A DNA stretch of 64,000 nt, taken from assembly GCF_050496545.1 (NCBI RefSeq), contig NZ_JBNVZV010000005.1:62001-126000 (forward strand). Direction: 5' to 3'. This DNA comes from Phycicoccus avicenniae_A. GTDB lineage: Bacteria; Actinomycetota; Actinomycetes; Actinomycetales; Dermatophilaceae. How positions within the stretch are numbered: position 1 is the stretch's first letter; every line of letters starts with the position of its first letter. The position numbers were made by a program, and so were the translations under genes. The notes beneath the pieces are model-generated. The model searched no databases. It saw only the letters and a list, made by a program, of their open reading frames with translations, and was not told the DNA's origin. Below are positions 47,665 to 56,745 of the stretch, one piece after another.

Positions 47665-50583
47665 TCATCGTCGCGCGCTGGGCACCCGTCCCCGCGCCAG
47701 ACCCGTGGCGACCGCCAGCAGCGCGGTGCGCGCGTCGTCGTCGGCCCGCATCGAGGTCCAGCCGTGGGCGATCCGCACGAGGGCGAGGGCGCCGTGCACG
47801 TCGAGGGCGGCGGGGTCCGGGCGGTGACCGGTGGCCGTGGCGTACGCCGTGAGGAAGGGCGCCGCGGGCCCGGCGAACAGGGGGTCGGAGCCGCCGAGGG
47901 TCACCCAGAGCCAGGCGCACCAGTAGGCCAGGTCCCGCTCGCGCTCGGCGAGCTGCAGCCGGTCGAGGTCGATGAGCGCGACCTGCGACTCCGTCGCGTG
48001 GACGTTCCGCGGCGAGAAGTCGCCGTGGTTCGGCACCAGTGGACCGGATGTCGTTCCCTCCCAGGCCGCCTCGATGGCGTCGACGGCCGTGGTGAAGGCG
48101 CCGACCACCACGGGGGACTCGTCGGGCCCGAGCGAGGCCACCTTGCGCCGCGCCGAGCGCACCAGTGCCCGCCGGTCGCGGACGCGGTGCAGCGCGACCC
48201 CGGAGCCGTGGAGGCCGGCGAGCAGGCGGCCGGCATCCGCTCCCCGGAGCACGGAGGCCCCGACCGACCCCCGGACGGCCAGGGCGTCACCCGCGACGCG
48301 CGCCATCACGAGGTCACCGCTCCCGCCGTCGAAGGCGAGCGGCTCCGGCATCCGGGCCGGGGCCCCGCCGCCGAAGGTCGAGGCCCAGAGCGCGGTCATG
48401 TCGTCGTGCACGCGGGAGCCGTCGGCGCCGAGGTAGGTCTTGACGACGACCGGCCGACCCGTCGTGTCGTCGACGCACATCCGCACGGGGCGGTCGGCGT
48501 GGCCCGTCGGCACCAGCCCGGAGCGCGGAGCGGGCACCGGCCGCCCGGCGAGGAGCCGCAGGAGCGCGTCCCGCTCCTCCGGGCGGCCGTGGCGGCTCTC
48601 GGCGAGTCCGGCCAACCGGGCCAGCGCCAGCCGTTCCCACGCGACGAGGTCCTCCGGGACCCGGCCGTAGCCCTCGAGGAAGGCGTCGACCGCGGCCCCG
48701 GCCACCGCGGGGCTACGCCGACCGACGACGGCCTCGCGCCGCAGGTGGGCGACCATGTTGCCGACGTCGAGACCGCGCGGCGCGAGGGCCGTGTCGTCGA
48801 GGTCGATGAGGCAGACGCCCTCCCCCACCGCGGGGCGCACCACCTGGCGCGGGTGCAGGTCGCGGTGTGCGGGAACGAGGTCCCCGTCGGCGGGTCGCCG
48901 GGAGGCCTCCTCGGCAGCGACCGCGCGGCACCCGTCCGGCGCGCGGCGGACCAGCTGGTCGCACTCGTCGGCCGCGGTCCAGCGCCGGTCGAGCGCGGCC
49001 CCGCTGTCGTGCAGGCGGGCCAGCACGCGCCCGGTGTCGCGGGCCGCGGTGACGAACGCCTCGTCGTCGAGGTCCTCCATCACCGTGCCCGCACGGAACG
49101 AGACGACGCCGACGCAGCCGTCGGAGGACGTCCCGAGCGACGTCGGGACGACGTCGGCGAGTCCGGCCTGCTCGAAGGCCACGAGCCGCCGGGCGTTGCC
49201 GCGTGCCCGCGGTGACGAGAAGGCCTTGACGACGACGTCCTCATCGAAGCGGTTGGCGGAGAACGTGACCCGCCGACCGGCCACCCTGCGGAGGGCGGGG
49301 CCGAACCGCAGGCCGACGAGCGGGCCGTCGGGCTCGGCGGCGGCACGGCGGAGCGCGTCCGCGACCGCGTCGTCCTCGGGCGCCAGCGCCCGCACCGTGG
49401 CCTCGAGGCTCCCCGGGCCCGTGCACGCCCGGTCCAGACCGCGCAGCACGTCCTCGATGCGGGCGGCCCACGACCACTCGTCGCGCACCGTGGCCGCGAC
49501 CCGTCGCGCGCTCCGGCCCGCGCCCCTGTCCAGCGCGGACCCGATCCCCGCGACGAGGTCGCCCACGTCGCCGGGTCGCACGAGCGTGCCGACCCCGAGG
49601 CCCCCGAGCAGCCCTCGCAGCTGCCCGAGGTCGGAGGCGACGACCGGTACCCCGGCCGCGAGGTACTCGTAGACCTTGAGCGGGGAGAAGGAGAAGTCGG
49701 CCAGGTCCGGGTAGGGCGCCACGGCGACGTCGGCGCACCGCACCACCGCGACGGCCTCGTCGTGCGGGCGCTGCCCGAGCAGGTGCAGCCGGTCGGAGAC
49801 CCCCAGCTCCGCGGCCCGCTCGGCGAGCGACTCGCGCACCGGACCGTCACCGACCACGACGAGGTGGGCCTCGCGCCGCAGCCCGGCGAGCGCCTCGACG
49901 GCGAGCTCGACCCCGTGCCACGGGCGCAGCGTCCCGGTGAAGACGACGAGCGGCGCGCCGACGGGCAGCCCGAACCGGGTCCGCGTGGCCGCCACGTCGA
50001 GCGGGGCGGTGAAGGGCCGCGGGTCGACGCCGTTGGCCACCGTCTCCACCGAGGCCGCCGGCCCGACGAGCCCGCGGACGGACGCGCTCAGCTCGTCGCT
50101 GACCGGGACGAGGTGGTCGGCGCCCCGGAGCACCTCGCGCTCGCGCTCGCGCGCGACCGCGACGTGGGCCAGCCCCCGCCACCGCGCCTCCTCGTGCGCC
50201 AGCAGCGCGTTGACCTCGACCACGTGGCGCGCGCCCGCGGCCCGGGCCAGCCGCAGCCCGGCGGTCCCGAAGAGGGCCAGCCGCTCGTGGACCACGTCCG
50301 GGGCGAAGTCGGCGAGGACCGCCGCCCCCTCGGTCGCGAACCGTTCGACGAGGGCGAGCTTGTTCCGCTCGCGCAGCACGCCCTCGGCGCGCCCGGGGTG
50401 GGGCAGCAGGTGGGTCCGCAGCCGGGGCCCCGACGGTGGCGCCCCGTGCCCGGCGACCCCGAGCAGCAGGACCTCGTGCCCGAGCTCGGCGTAGGCCTCG
50501 GCCACCGCGCGCAGGTGCAGCGAGGCGCCCTTGGTGCCCGGGACCCGGACGCCCTGGTCGGTGCAGAGGACGACGACCTTCAC
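47665..50583 (-). CDS. Glycosyltransferase family 4 fused to two APH-type kinase domains
   Basis: A 972-residue three-part protein. Residues 1-385 are a GT-B, GT4-like glycosyltransferase (VLCTDQGVRVPGTKGAS start, VANGVDP, FTGTLRPWHG, and SPLKVYEYLAAGVPVVASD with the donor-binding Glu). Residues about 400-685 form a first aminoglycoside-phosphotransferase-like domain: K453, HRDLHPRQ (D575) and LIDLDD (D594). Here the usual catalytic-loop Asn is Gln580. Residues about 695-972 form a second: K715, NHGDFSPRN (D855, N860) and LIDLD (D872). GTG start overlaps the upstream gene as GTGA. It ends the operon with an ABC exporter and two more glycosyltransferases. Likely both transfers and phosphorylates a sugar; substrates unknown. 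Confidence 0.87.
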   Translation of the reverse strand: MKVVVLCTDQGVRVPGTKGASLHLRAVAEAYAELGHEVLLLGVAGHGAPPSGPRLRTHLLPHPGRAEGVLRERNKLALVERFATEGAAVLADFAPDVVHERLALFGTAGLRLARAAGARHVVEVNALLAHEEARWRGLAHVAVAREREREVLRGADHLVPVSDELSASVRGLVGPAASVETVANGVDPRPFTAPLDVAATRTRFGLPVGAPLVVFTGTLRPWHGVELAVEALAGLRREAHLVVVGDGPVRESLAERAAELGVSDRLHLLGQRPHDEAVAVVRCADVAVAPYPDLADFSFSPLKVYEYLAAGVPVVASDLGQLRGLLGGLGVGTLVRPGDVGDLVAGIGSALDRGAGRSARRVAATVRDEWSWAARIEDVLRGLDRACTGPGSLEATVRALAPEDDAVADALRRAAAEPDGPLVGLRFGPALRRVAGRRVTFSANRFDEDVVVKAFSSPRARGNARRLVAFEQAGLADVVPTSLGTSSDGCVGVVSFRAGTVMEDLDDEAFVTAARDTGRVLARLHDSGAALDRRWTAADECDQLVRRAPDGCRAVAAEEASRRPADGDLVPAHRDLHPRQVVRPAVGEGVCLIDLDDTALAPRGLDVGNMVAHLRREAVVGRRSPAVAGAAVDAFLEGYGRVPEDLVAWERLALARLAGLAESRHGRPEERDALLRLLAGRPVPAPRSGLVPTGHADRPVRMCVDDTTGRPVVVKTYLGADGSRVHDDMTALWASTFGGGAPARMPEPLAFDGGSGDLVMARVAGDALAVRGSVGASVLRGADAGRLLAGLHGSGVALHRVRDRRALVRSARRKVASLGPDESPVVVGAFTTAVDAIEAAWEGTTSGPLVPNHGDFSPRNVHATESQVALIDLDRLQLAERERDLAYWCAWLWVTLGGSDPLFAGPAAPFLTAYATATGHRPDPAALDVHGALALVRIAHGWTSMRADDDARTALLAVATGLARGRVPSARR

Positions 50584-51773
50584 GAGTTCGCCTCCGTCCA
50601 GACCTCGAGCAGCGCCCGGCCGGAGCGTTCGGGTGCGTAGGCCGAGGCCACGAGCTCGCGGCCGGCGGCGCCGAGGGCCCGCGCGGCGACGGGGTCGGCA
50701 CGCAGGGCCGTGATGGCGTCGGCCAGGGCCTGCGGGTCGTCCTGCGGCACCAGCCGCCCCGTCACGCCGTCCCGGACCAGCTCGGGGATGCCGACCACCT
50801 CGGTCGAGACGACGGGGATGCCCCGCGCCAGTGCCTCGACGAGGACGGTCGGCAGGCCGTCGCGGTCGCCGTCGCCGTCGACCCGGCACGGCAGCGCGAC
50901 GAGCGAGGCGCGGGCGTACGCGGCCTCGACGCCGGAGGACTCCATCGCCCCGTGGAAGGTCACCCGGTCCCCCACCCCGAGCGCGTCGGCGAGCGCCACC
51001 AGCTCCTCGCGCAGCGGCCCGTCCCCCACCACGTCGAGCCGCAGCCAGGGGTCGTCCGCGGCGGCCAGGGCCACGGCCCGGACGAGCACGTCGACCCCCT
51101 TCTTCGGCACGAGGCGGCAGACGCAGAGGACGGGCGCGTCGCGCCGCCCGGCGTGCACCACGTTGACCGGCCCGAGTGGGACGCCGTTGCGCACCAACCG
51201 GATCCGCGTTCCCGGGAGGACGTAGCCCAGATGCTCCACGTTGTAGTCGGACACCGTGACGACGGTCGAGGTGCCCGTCAGGCGCTCGGCGAGGACCTCC
51301 GCGTTCTCGACGTGGAAGACGTCCTTGGCGTGGGCGGTGACCGTGACCGGCACACCGGTGAGCCGGCCGGCGAGCGCCGCGACCTCGGCGGCCGAGGTGG
51401 CGAAGTGGGCGTGCAGGACGTCCGGGCGCTCCAGCCGCACGCGCTCGGCGACGAGCAGCCCGTGGGCCAGTCGGCGCAGCGCGCCGCGGTCCCCGGAGCG
51501 CACCCGCGCCTTCGCCGCCCGCACCTCGCGCCACACGGCGCGCGGCTGCGCGACCGCGGCACGCACCGCCGGCCCGAGCCATCCGGTCCGCCGGGGCAGG
51601 TAGCGCACGCGGGCCCGCACCCGGTCGACCTCGGCGTGGCGCGGGCCGTCCTCGGGCGGCATCAGGCTGTCGACGAGCACCTCGGTCCCGAGCTGCTCGA
51701 CCTCCACCAGCTCGCGGACGACGAAGGTCTCGCTGAGCCGCGGGTAGCGCTTGAGCACGTAGAGGACCTTCAT
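50580..51773 (-). CDS. Glycosyltransferase family 4
   Basis: A 397-residue GT-B enzyme. KRYPRLSETFVVREL at the N-terminus, HAHFATSAAEVA, VSDYNVEHLG, VRNGVPLGP and DGLPTVLVEALARGIPVVST (donor site with E-x7-E) identify GT4 glycosyltransferases of the kind that build polysaccharides or glycolipids. I used the ATG at 51773, which overlaps the exporter stop in TGATG; a GTG one codon earlier is equally possible. Third gene of the four-gene operon. Confidence 0.9.
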   Translation of the reverse strand: MKVLYVLKRYPRLSETFVVRELVEVEQLGTEVLVDSLMPPEDGPRHAEVDRVRARVRYLPRRTGWLGPAVRAAVAQPRAVWREVRAAKARVRSGDRGALRRLAHGLLVAERVRLERPDVLHAHFATSAAEVAALAGRLTGVPVTVTAHAKDVFHVENAEVLAERLTGTSTVVTVSDYNVEHLGYVLPGTRIRLVRNGVPLGPVNVVHAGRRDAPVLCVCRLVPKKGVDVLVRAVALAAADDPWLRLDVVGDGPLREELVALADALGVGDRVTFHGAMESSGVEAAYARASLVALPCRVDGDGDRDGLPTVLVEALARGIPVVSTEVVGIPELVRDGVTGRLVPQDDPQALADAITALRADPVAARALGAAGRELVASAYAPERSGRALLEVWTEANS

Positions 51774-53578
51774 CACCGGCTCCCCGCCGCGCGCCGCCGG
51801 TCGAGGTCGAGGACCGTCCCGGTGCCGTCGGGACCGACGCCGGGCGCCGCGTGCCGCGGGACCGACGTGGCGTCGACCTCGCTCGGCGAGCCGACCCGCA
51901 CGAGCCGGCCGCGGTCGAGCACCGCGACCGTGTCGGCGCCCCGGATGGTCGAGAGCCGGTGCGCGATGAGGAGGGTGGTGCGGTCGTCGGGCAGGTTGGA
52001 CAGCGCCTCCATGACCAGCTCCTCGGTGTGCACGTCCAGGGCGGACGTCGGCTCGTCCAGGACGAGGACCGGGGCGTCACGCAGGATCGCCCGGGCGATG
52101 GCCAGCCGCTGGCGCTGCCCGCCCGACAAGGTCGTCCCGCGCTCGCCGACCCAGGTCTGCAGCCCGTCGGGGAGGCGCCCCGCGAACTCGTCGACGAGCG
52201 CGAGCCGCGCGGCCCGGCGGACGGCGGAGTCGGGGGCGGTGACGTCGCCGAGCCGGATGTTGTCCCACAGGGTGCCGCGCATCACGAGGCAGTCCTGGAG
52301 GACGACCGCGACCTGGGAGCGCAGGTCGGCCAGGGCCCGCGAGCGGACGTCGACGAAGTCGAGGTAGACGGCACCGGCCGTGGGGTCGACCAGCCGCGGG
52401 ACGAGCGAGGCCAGGCTCGTCTTGCCGGCACCGGTCGGGCCGACGAGCGCGAGGGTCTGCCCGGGCTCGACCTCGAGCGAGACGTCGTCCAGCACCTGCG
52501 TGCTGCCGTAGCGCAGCGAGACCCCCGCGAACTCCAGGTGGCCGCGGGCCCGTCGCGGGCGGATGGGGCGGGCCGGCTCCGCGACGTCGGGGTGCTGGGC
52601 GAGGACGTCCTCGATGCGCTCCGCGGCGGCCGCGCCCTTGGCGAGCGAGGTGCTGAGCCGGGAGAGCGCCTTGAGCGGCTTGTAGAGCGACCCGAGGTAG
52701 GAGACGAAGACGAGGAGCATCCCGAGGGTGATCTCGCCGGAGCGGACCCGCGAGGTGCCCACCCACAGCACCATCGCGGCCGAGCCGGCCGCCGTGAGGT
52801 CGACGAGCGGGCTGAACCGGGCCTGGATGCGCGCCGACTCCAGGCCGGCGCGCAGGCTCTGGCCGGCGAGGTCGTCGAAGGTGCGGCGCTGCGAGCGCTC
52901 GAGCCCGAGGGACTGGACGAGCGGCATGGCCGCCAGGCTCTCGGCGGTCGCCGCGGCGACGACGCCGTCGGCGGCGCGGGCGGCCCGGCTGGTCTTCTTC
53001 AGCCGCACCGTCGAGCGGTGCACCGTCCACGCCAGCACCGGGGCCAGCACCAGTGCCACGAGCGCGAAGACCGGGTCCATCACGACCATGACGGCGAACA
53101 TCCCGACCACGAGCATCACGTTGGGCCCGATGACGGCCAGCGACTGCACGAGCATGTCCTGCGTGCGGTCGACGTCACTGGTCACGCGGCTGGCGAGGTC
53201 GCCGACGCGCGAGCGGCCGTGGAAGGCCAGCGACAGCCGGTGCAGGTGGGTGAAGACGGTGCCGCGCAGGTCGGCGGCGAGGCGCAGGCCGGCCGAGGCG
53301 AGGACCCGCGTGGACCAGTAGTCGAGGACGGCCGCGAGCGCGACGACGACGAGCAGCATCACGGCCGAGAGCGTGGCGACGACCATCGGGTCGGTGATGC
53401 CGAGGAACGGCGCGGGGTCCGAACCGAGGGCGTGGTCGACGACGAAGCGCAGGGGCCACGGCTCCGCGAGCCGCACGACGACCTCCAGGACGGCGAGCAC
53501 CGCCCCGAGGGCGAGCAGCTTCCGGTACGGGCGGACGTGCCCCGAGAAGCGGCGGAGCACGCCGACCACGCCGCTCAC
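51773..53578 (-). CDS. ABC exporter, fused membrane and ATPase domains
   Basis: A 601-residue half-transporter that works as a dimer. Six helices fill residues 20-330 (start RRFSGHVRPYRKLLALGAVL; HRLSLAFHGRSRVGDLASR). The ATPase has Walker A GPTGAGKTS, signature LSGGQRQRLAIARAI, Walker B VLVLDEPTSALD and H-loop IAHRLS. The type resembles lipid- or glycolipid-exporting MsbA-like proteins. It lies between glycosyltransferase genes with GTGA and TGATG overlaps, so it probably exports what they make. Confidence 0.92.
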   Translation of the reverse strand: MSGVVGVLRRFSGHVRPYRKLLALGAVLAVLEVVVRLAEPWPLRFVVDHALGSDPAPFLGITDPMVVATLSAVMLLVVVALAAVLDYWSTRVLASAGLRLAADLRGTVFTHLHRLSLAFHGRSRVGDLASRVTSDVDRTQDMLVQSLAVIGPNVMLVVGMFAVMVVMDPVFALVALVLAPVLAWTVHRSTVRLKKTSRAARAADGVVAAATAESLAAMPLVQSLGLERSQRRTFDDLAGQSLRAGLESARIQARFSPLVDLTAAGSAAMVLWVGTSRVRSGEITLGMLLVFVSYLGSLYKPLKALSRLSTSLAKGAAAAERIEDVLAQHPDVAEPARPIRPRRARGHLEFAGVSLRYGSTQVLDDVSLEVEPGQTLALVGPTGAGKTSLASLVPRLVDPTAGAVYLDFVDVRSRALADLRSQVAVVLQDCLVMRGTLWDNIRLGDVTAPDSAVRRAARLALVDEFAGRLPDGLQTWVGERGTTLSGGQRQRLAIARAILRDAPVLVLDEPTSALDVHTEELVMEALSNLPDDRTTLLIAHRLSTIRGADTVAVLDRGRLVRVGSPSEVDATSVPRHAAPGVGPDGTGTVLDLDRRRAAGSR

Positions 53579-54780
53579 CGGGCCACCGCCAGGACCGGGG
53601 CGGACTCGAGGACGGGGGCGCTGCGGGCGCCGGCGAGGGCGAGCACGCGGCCGGCCACCCGGGCCGCGCCGTCGACGTCGAGGCCGCTGCGGGCCAGGTC
53701 CCAGCCGGTCTGGAGCCGGGGGCGGTCGAGGAGCCAGCGCACCTCGTCCGGTCCGGCGCCGGGGTCGAGGACGTCGGCCAGGCCGAGGCAGGCGAGGCGC
53801 CCGGCGCGGATGGCCTGCTCCCGGCGCGGCGCACGGCGCGGGACGAGCAGCGGCCGCAGCCCGGAGACGATCGCCTCGTAGGTGGAGTTGTAGCCGCCCA
53901 TCTGCACGCTCGCGCTCGCCGCCTCGTACAGGTCGGTGCAGTCGTCGCGGGGCGCGACCACGTCGACACCGGCGGGGACGCTCCAGCGCGCCGCCGGACC
54001 CCGGACCACGACCACCCGGTCGTAGCGCGCGGTGTCCGCGACGGCCTCGAGCACGGACCCGACGACATCGCCGTCGCCGCCGCCGCCGGCCGTGACGAGC
54101 ACCGTCCCGCCGACCGGCGGGGCGAGCGGGCGGGGCGTGGCCACCGGCGCGGTGACGATGCCGCAGTACTCGGGGGTGACGGGTAGTCCGTACTCCTCGA
54201 CGTGGTCGCAGATGGCGGGGGCGCCGTAGACGAGCACCTCGTCGACGAACCGGCCGGCGCCGGCCCAGTCGGGCCCGGCGAGCTCGGCGCGCACGACGGG
54301 CGGCTCGTCGAGGATGTCGCGCAGCCCGAGCACGACGGCCGCGCCGCCCCGGCGGGCCGCGGCGACCGCCGGGCGCAGCTCGCCGCCGATGCCGAGCGGG
54401 TGCCGGTCGACGAGGAGCACGTCCGGCCGGGCCTCCTCGACGACCTCGGCGAACCGGCGCGCCCGCTCCCGCAGCGCGACGGCGAGGTCCCCGCCGTCCC
54501 GCGTGGTGTACCGCCCGGTGGCGTCCTTGGTGACGGCGGGGACGCGCACCACGCGCACCCCGTCGGCCCCGAGCCACTCGTGCTCGCTGGCCAGCCCGGT
54601 GACGAGGGTGATCTCGGCGTCGGGGTCCTGGGCGCGCACCGCGGCGGCGATCCGCGAGTTGCGCCGCGCGTGGCCGAGCCCGAAGCCGTCGTGCGAGGTG
54701 AGGACCACCCGCCGGCGACGGCCGCCGTCGTGCGCGGTCCGGAACCGGGAGGTCGCCGCAGCAGGGGTGCAGGTGTCCAT
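53575..54780 (-). CDS. GT-B glycosyltransferase (COG4671/MurG-like)
   Basis: A 401-residue enzyme. VVLTSHDGFGLGHARRNSRIA is the glycine-rich N-terminal motif typical of the predicted transferases grouped in COG4671. The C-terminal half has VLVTAGGGGDG and MGGYNSTYEAIVSGLRPLLVPR, the MurG/GT28-type nucleotide-sugar site. First gene of the operon; ATG start at 54780. The promoter must lie in 54781-54924, shared with the divergent acyl-CoA dehydrogenase. The sugar is unknown. Confidence 0.87.
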   Translation of the reverse strand: MDTCTPAAATSRFRTAHDGGRRRRVVLTSHDGFGLGHARRNSRIAAAVRAQDPDAEITLVTGLASEHEWLGADGVRVVRVPAVTKDATGRYTTRDGGDLAVALRERARRFAEVVEEARPDVLLVDRHPLGIGGELRPAVAAARRGGAAVVLGLRDILDEPPVVRAELAGPDWAGAGRFVDEVLVYGAPAICDHVEEYGLPVTPEYCGIVTAPVATPRPLAPPVGGTVLVTAGGGGDGDVVGSVLEAVADTARYDRVVVVRGPAARWSVPAGVDVVAPRDDCTDLYEAASASVQMGGYNSTYEAIVSGLRPLLVPRRAPRREQAIRAGRLACLGLADVLDPGAGPDEVRWLLDRPRLQTGWDLARSGLDVDGAARVAGRVLALAGARSAPVLESAPVLAVAR

Positions 54781-54848
54781 GCGCGGAACCGTAGGTTCGG
54801 GGCACGGACGCCGACCATCGGACCTTGGGCCGACCACGGGTGTCCTCA

Positions 54849-54870
54849 GGTACTAGGCGGTTGGTACTAG
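54849..54870. promoter_or_regulatory. Direct repeat GGTACTAG in the divergent promoter region
   Basis: GGTACTAG occurs at 54849-54856 and 54863-54870, 14 bases apart centre to centre. It lies 69-90 bases before the glycosyltransferase operon start. It could be a regulator site or part of a promoter for that operon; on the minus strand it contains TAGTAC. Confidence 0.4.
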
Positions 54871-54890
54871 TTCGGTCGGGCCGGGGTTTT

Positions 54891-54918
54891 GTTGGACGTC
54901 CAAGCACCTCGTTACCCT
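54891..54918 (+). promoter_or_regulatory. Leaderless promoter with palindromic operator
   Basis: TACCCT (54913-54918) lies six bases before the acyl-CoA dehydrogenase ATG, fitting a leaderless -10. The -35 area is covered by the perfect palindrome TTGGACGTCCAA (54892-54903), a likely repressor site, perhaps of the TetR type common for fatty-acid genes (inference). Confidence 0.5.
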
Positions 54919-54924
54919 CGGGGC

Positions 54925-56079
54925 ATGGCTGCGACGAGGCTGATGCCGACCGAGGAGGGGCGGGACCTCATCGAGCTGACCCGCGAGATCTGCGCCAAGG
55001 AGCTGCGGCCGCGGGTCGACGACGCCGAGCGCGCGGCCGCCACCGGTGAGCAGTTCCCCACCGAGGTCTTCCGCACGCTCGGCGAGGCCGGCCTGCTCTC
55101 CCTCCCCCACCCCGAGGAGCACGGCGGCTACGGCCAGCCCTACGAGGTCTACCTCCAGGTCGTCGAGGAGATCGCCTCGGCGTGGATGAGCGTGGCCGTC
55201 GGGGTCTCCGTGCACTCGCTGACCGCCTACCCCGTCACCGCCTTCGGCACGGCCGAGCAGCAGGCGGCCCTCCTGCCCGGGATGCTCTCTGGCTCCCAGC
55301 TGGGGGCCTACTGCCTCTCGGAACCGTTGGCGGGCAGCGACATCGCCTCGATGACCACGCGCGCCACCCGCGACGGCGACTCCTACGTGCTGCGCGGCCG
55401 CAAGGCCTGGATCAGCCACGCCGGCCACGCCGACTACTACACGACCTTCGCCCGCACCTCCGACGACGGCGGCCGCGGGCTGTCCTGCCTCGTCGTCCCC
55501 GCCGACGCCGAGGGCATCACCTTCGGTGCGCCCGAGAAGAAGATGGGCCTGCACTGCGACACCGTGCGCGAGGTGATGTTCGACGACGTGCGCGTCGCCG
55601 CCGACCGGCTCATCGGCGACGAGGGTCAGGGCATGGCCATCGCGCTCTCCGCCCTCGACGCCGGCCGGCTCGGCATCGCCGCCGCCTCCACCGGGCTGGC
55701 CCAGGGCGCCCTCGACCTCGCCGCCTCCTACGCCAAGGAGCGCAAGCAGTTCGGCCGCGCCATCGGCGAGTTCCAGGGGCTGTCGTTCCTGCTCGCCGAC
55801 ATGGAGGCCGCGGTCACCAGCGCCCGGGCCACCTACCTGCACGCGGCCCGGCTCAAGGACGCGGGGCAGGCCTTCAGCAAGGAGGCGGCGGTCGCCAAGC
55901 TCGTCGCCACCGACGCCGCGATGCGGGTCACCACGGACGCCGTCCAGGTGCTCGGCGGGGCCGGGTACACCCAGGACTTCCCGGCCGAGCGGTTCATGCG
56001 CGAGGCCAAGGTGACCCAGATCTTCGAGGGCACCAACCAGATCCAGCGCCTCGTCATCGGCCGTCACGTCCTGCGCTGA
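54925..56079 (+). CDS. Acyl-CoA dehydrogenase
   Basis: A 384-residue FAD enzyme that introduces a double bond into acyl-CoA. Visible: YCLSEPLAGSDIASM (FAD/substrate), the GRKAWISHAGHADYY segment, RKQFGRAIGEFQ and IFEGTNQIQRLVIGR, with E368 as probable catalytic base in the short-chain/medium-chain position. Length is typical. The substrate chain cannot be assigned. The ATG at 54925 is backed by the -10 hexamer just before it. No electron-transfer or pathway genes are adjacent. Confidence 0.93.
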   Translation: MAATRLMPTEEGRDLIELTREICAKELRPRVDDAERAAATGEQFPTEVFRTLGEAGLLSLPHPEEHGGYGQPYEVYLQVVEEIASAWMSVAVGVSVHSLTAYPVTAFGTAEQQAALLPGMLSGSQLGAYCLSEPLAGSDIASMTTRATRDGDSYVLRGRKAWISHAGHADYYTTFARTSDDGGRGLSCLVVPADAEGITFGAPEKKMGLHCDTVREVMFDDVRVAADRLIGDEGQGMAIALSALDAGRLGIAAASTGLAQGALDLAASYAKERKQFGRAIGEFQGLSFLLADMEAAVTSARATYLHAARLKDAGQAFSKEAAVAKLVATDAAMRVTTDAVQVLGGAGYTQDFPAERFMREAKVTQIFEGTNQIQRLVIGRHVLR

Positions 56080-56138
56080 CCCGGGAACCCCGACCGGCCC
56101 CGGCACGTCCCACGGGCACCCCCTGCGGAAGGAACACC

Positions 56139-56600
56139 GTGCGCACCCGCCTGACCGTCACCGCCGCCCTCGCCGCCCTGGCCCTCGCCGGGTGCGGCTC
56201 CACGAGCAGCACCGCCGGCTCCTCGCCGAGCTCGCCGGACCCCGTGCCCACCGCGTCCTCGCCCTCGGCGACGCCGCCGAAGCTGCCGTCGTCCTCCCCC
56301 ACCGTCCCGCCGCCGGTCGACGACGCCATCCCGGAAGGGCTCGCGCAGCGCCCCGCGGTGAAGGCCGCGCTCGCCGACGCCGCCGGCCGTGCGGGCATCG
56401 TGGCCACGTCGGTGCAGGTGGCCGGGTACGAGCAGGTCGAGTGGGCCGACGGCTCGCTCGGCTGCCCGCAGCCGGGGATGTCCTACACGCAGATGACCGT
56501 CCAGGGCGAGCGCCTGGTGCTCTCGGACGGCCAGCGGAGGATGGAGTACCACGCCCGGCTCGGCGGCGACTTCACGTACTGCGCGACGCCGGGGCGCTGA
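56139..56600 (+). CDS. Small lipoprotein of unknown function
   Basis: A 153-residue exported protein. The signal peptide ends with the lipobox LALAGC, then a Ser/Pro/Thr-rich linker of about 45 residues and a folded domain of about 90 residues. VEWADGSLGCPQPGMSYTQM then GDFTYCATPG contain two cysteines likely to pair. The domain has the look of small actinobacterial periplasmic proteins with a DGSLGCPQPG motif. GGAAGGAA precedes the GTG by a few bases. Confidence 0.8.
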   Translation: MRTRLTVTAALAALALAGCGSTSSTAGSSPSSPDPVPTASSPSATPPKLPSSSPTVPPPVDDAIPEGLAQRPAVKAALADAAGRAGIVATSVQVAGYEQVEWADGSLGCPQPGMSYTQMTVQGERLVLSDGQRRMEYHARLGGDFTYCATPGR

Positions 56601-56622
56601 CCGTCCCGGCCACGGACGTGGC

Positions 56623-56655
56623 CGGACCGGGCCATCTCATACGTGGCCCGGTCCG
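56623..56655. terminator. Perfect 12-bp hairpin between converging genes
   Basis: CGGACCGGGCCA and TGGCCCGGTCCG pair perfectly around a 9-base loop. The flanking CCACGGAC/GTCCGTGG allows an alternative pairing. It lies between the converging lipoprotein and MFS genes. Confidence 0.65.
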
Positions 56656-56745
56656 TGGACAACGGTAGGCAGCACGGCGCCGCACCGGGGGGTTCGACAC
56701 GCGGCGGGCACGTGAACGTCGAGGAAACCCGGGGCCCCGGTCCGG

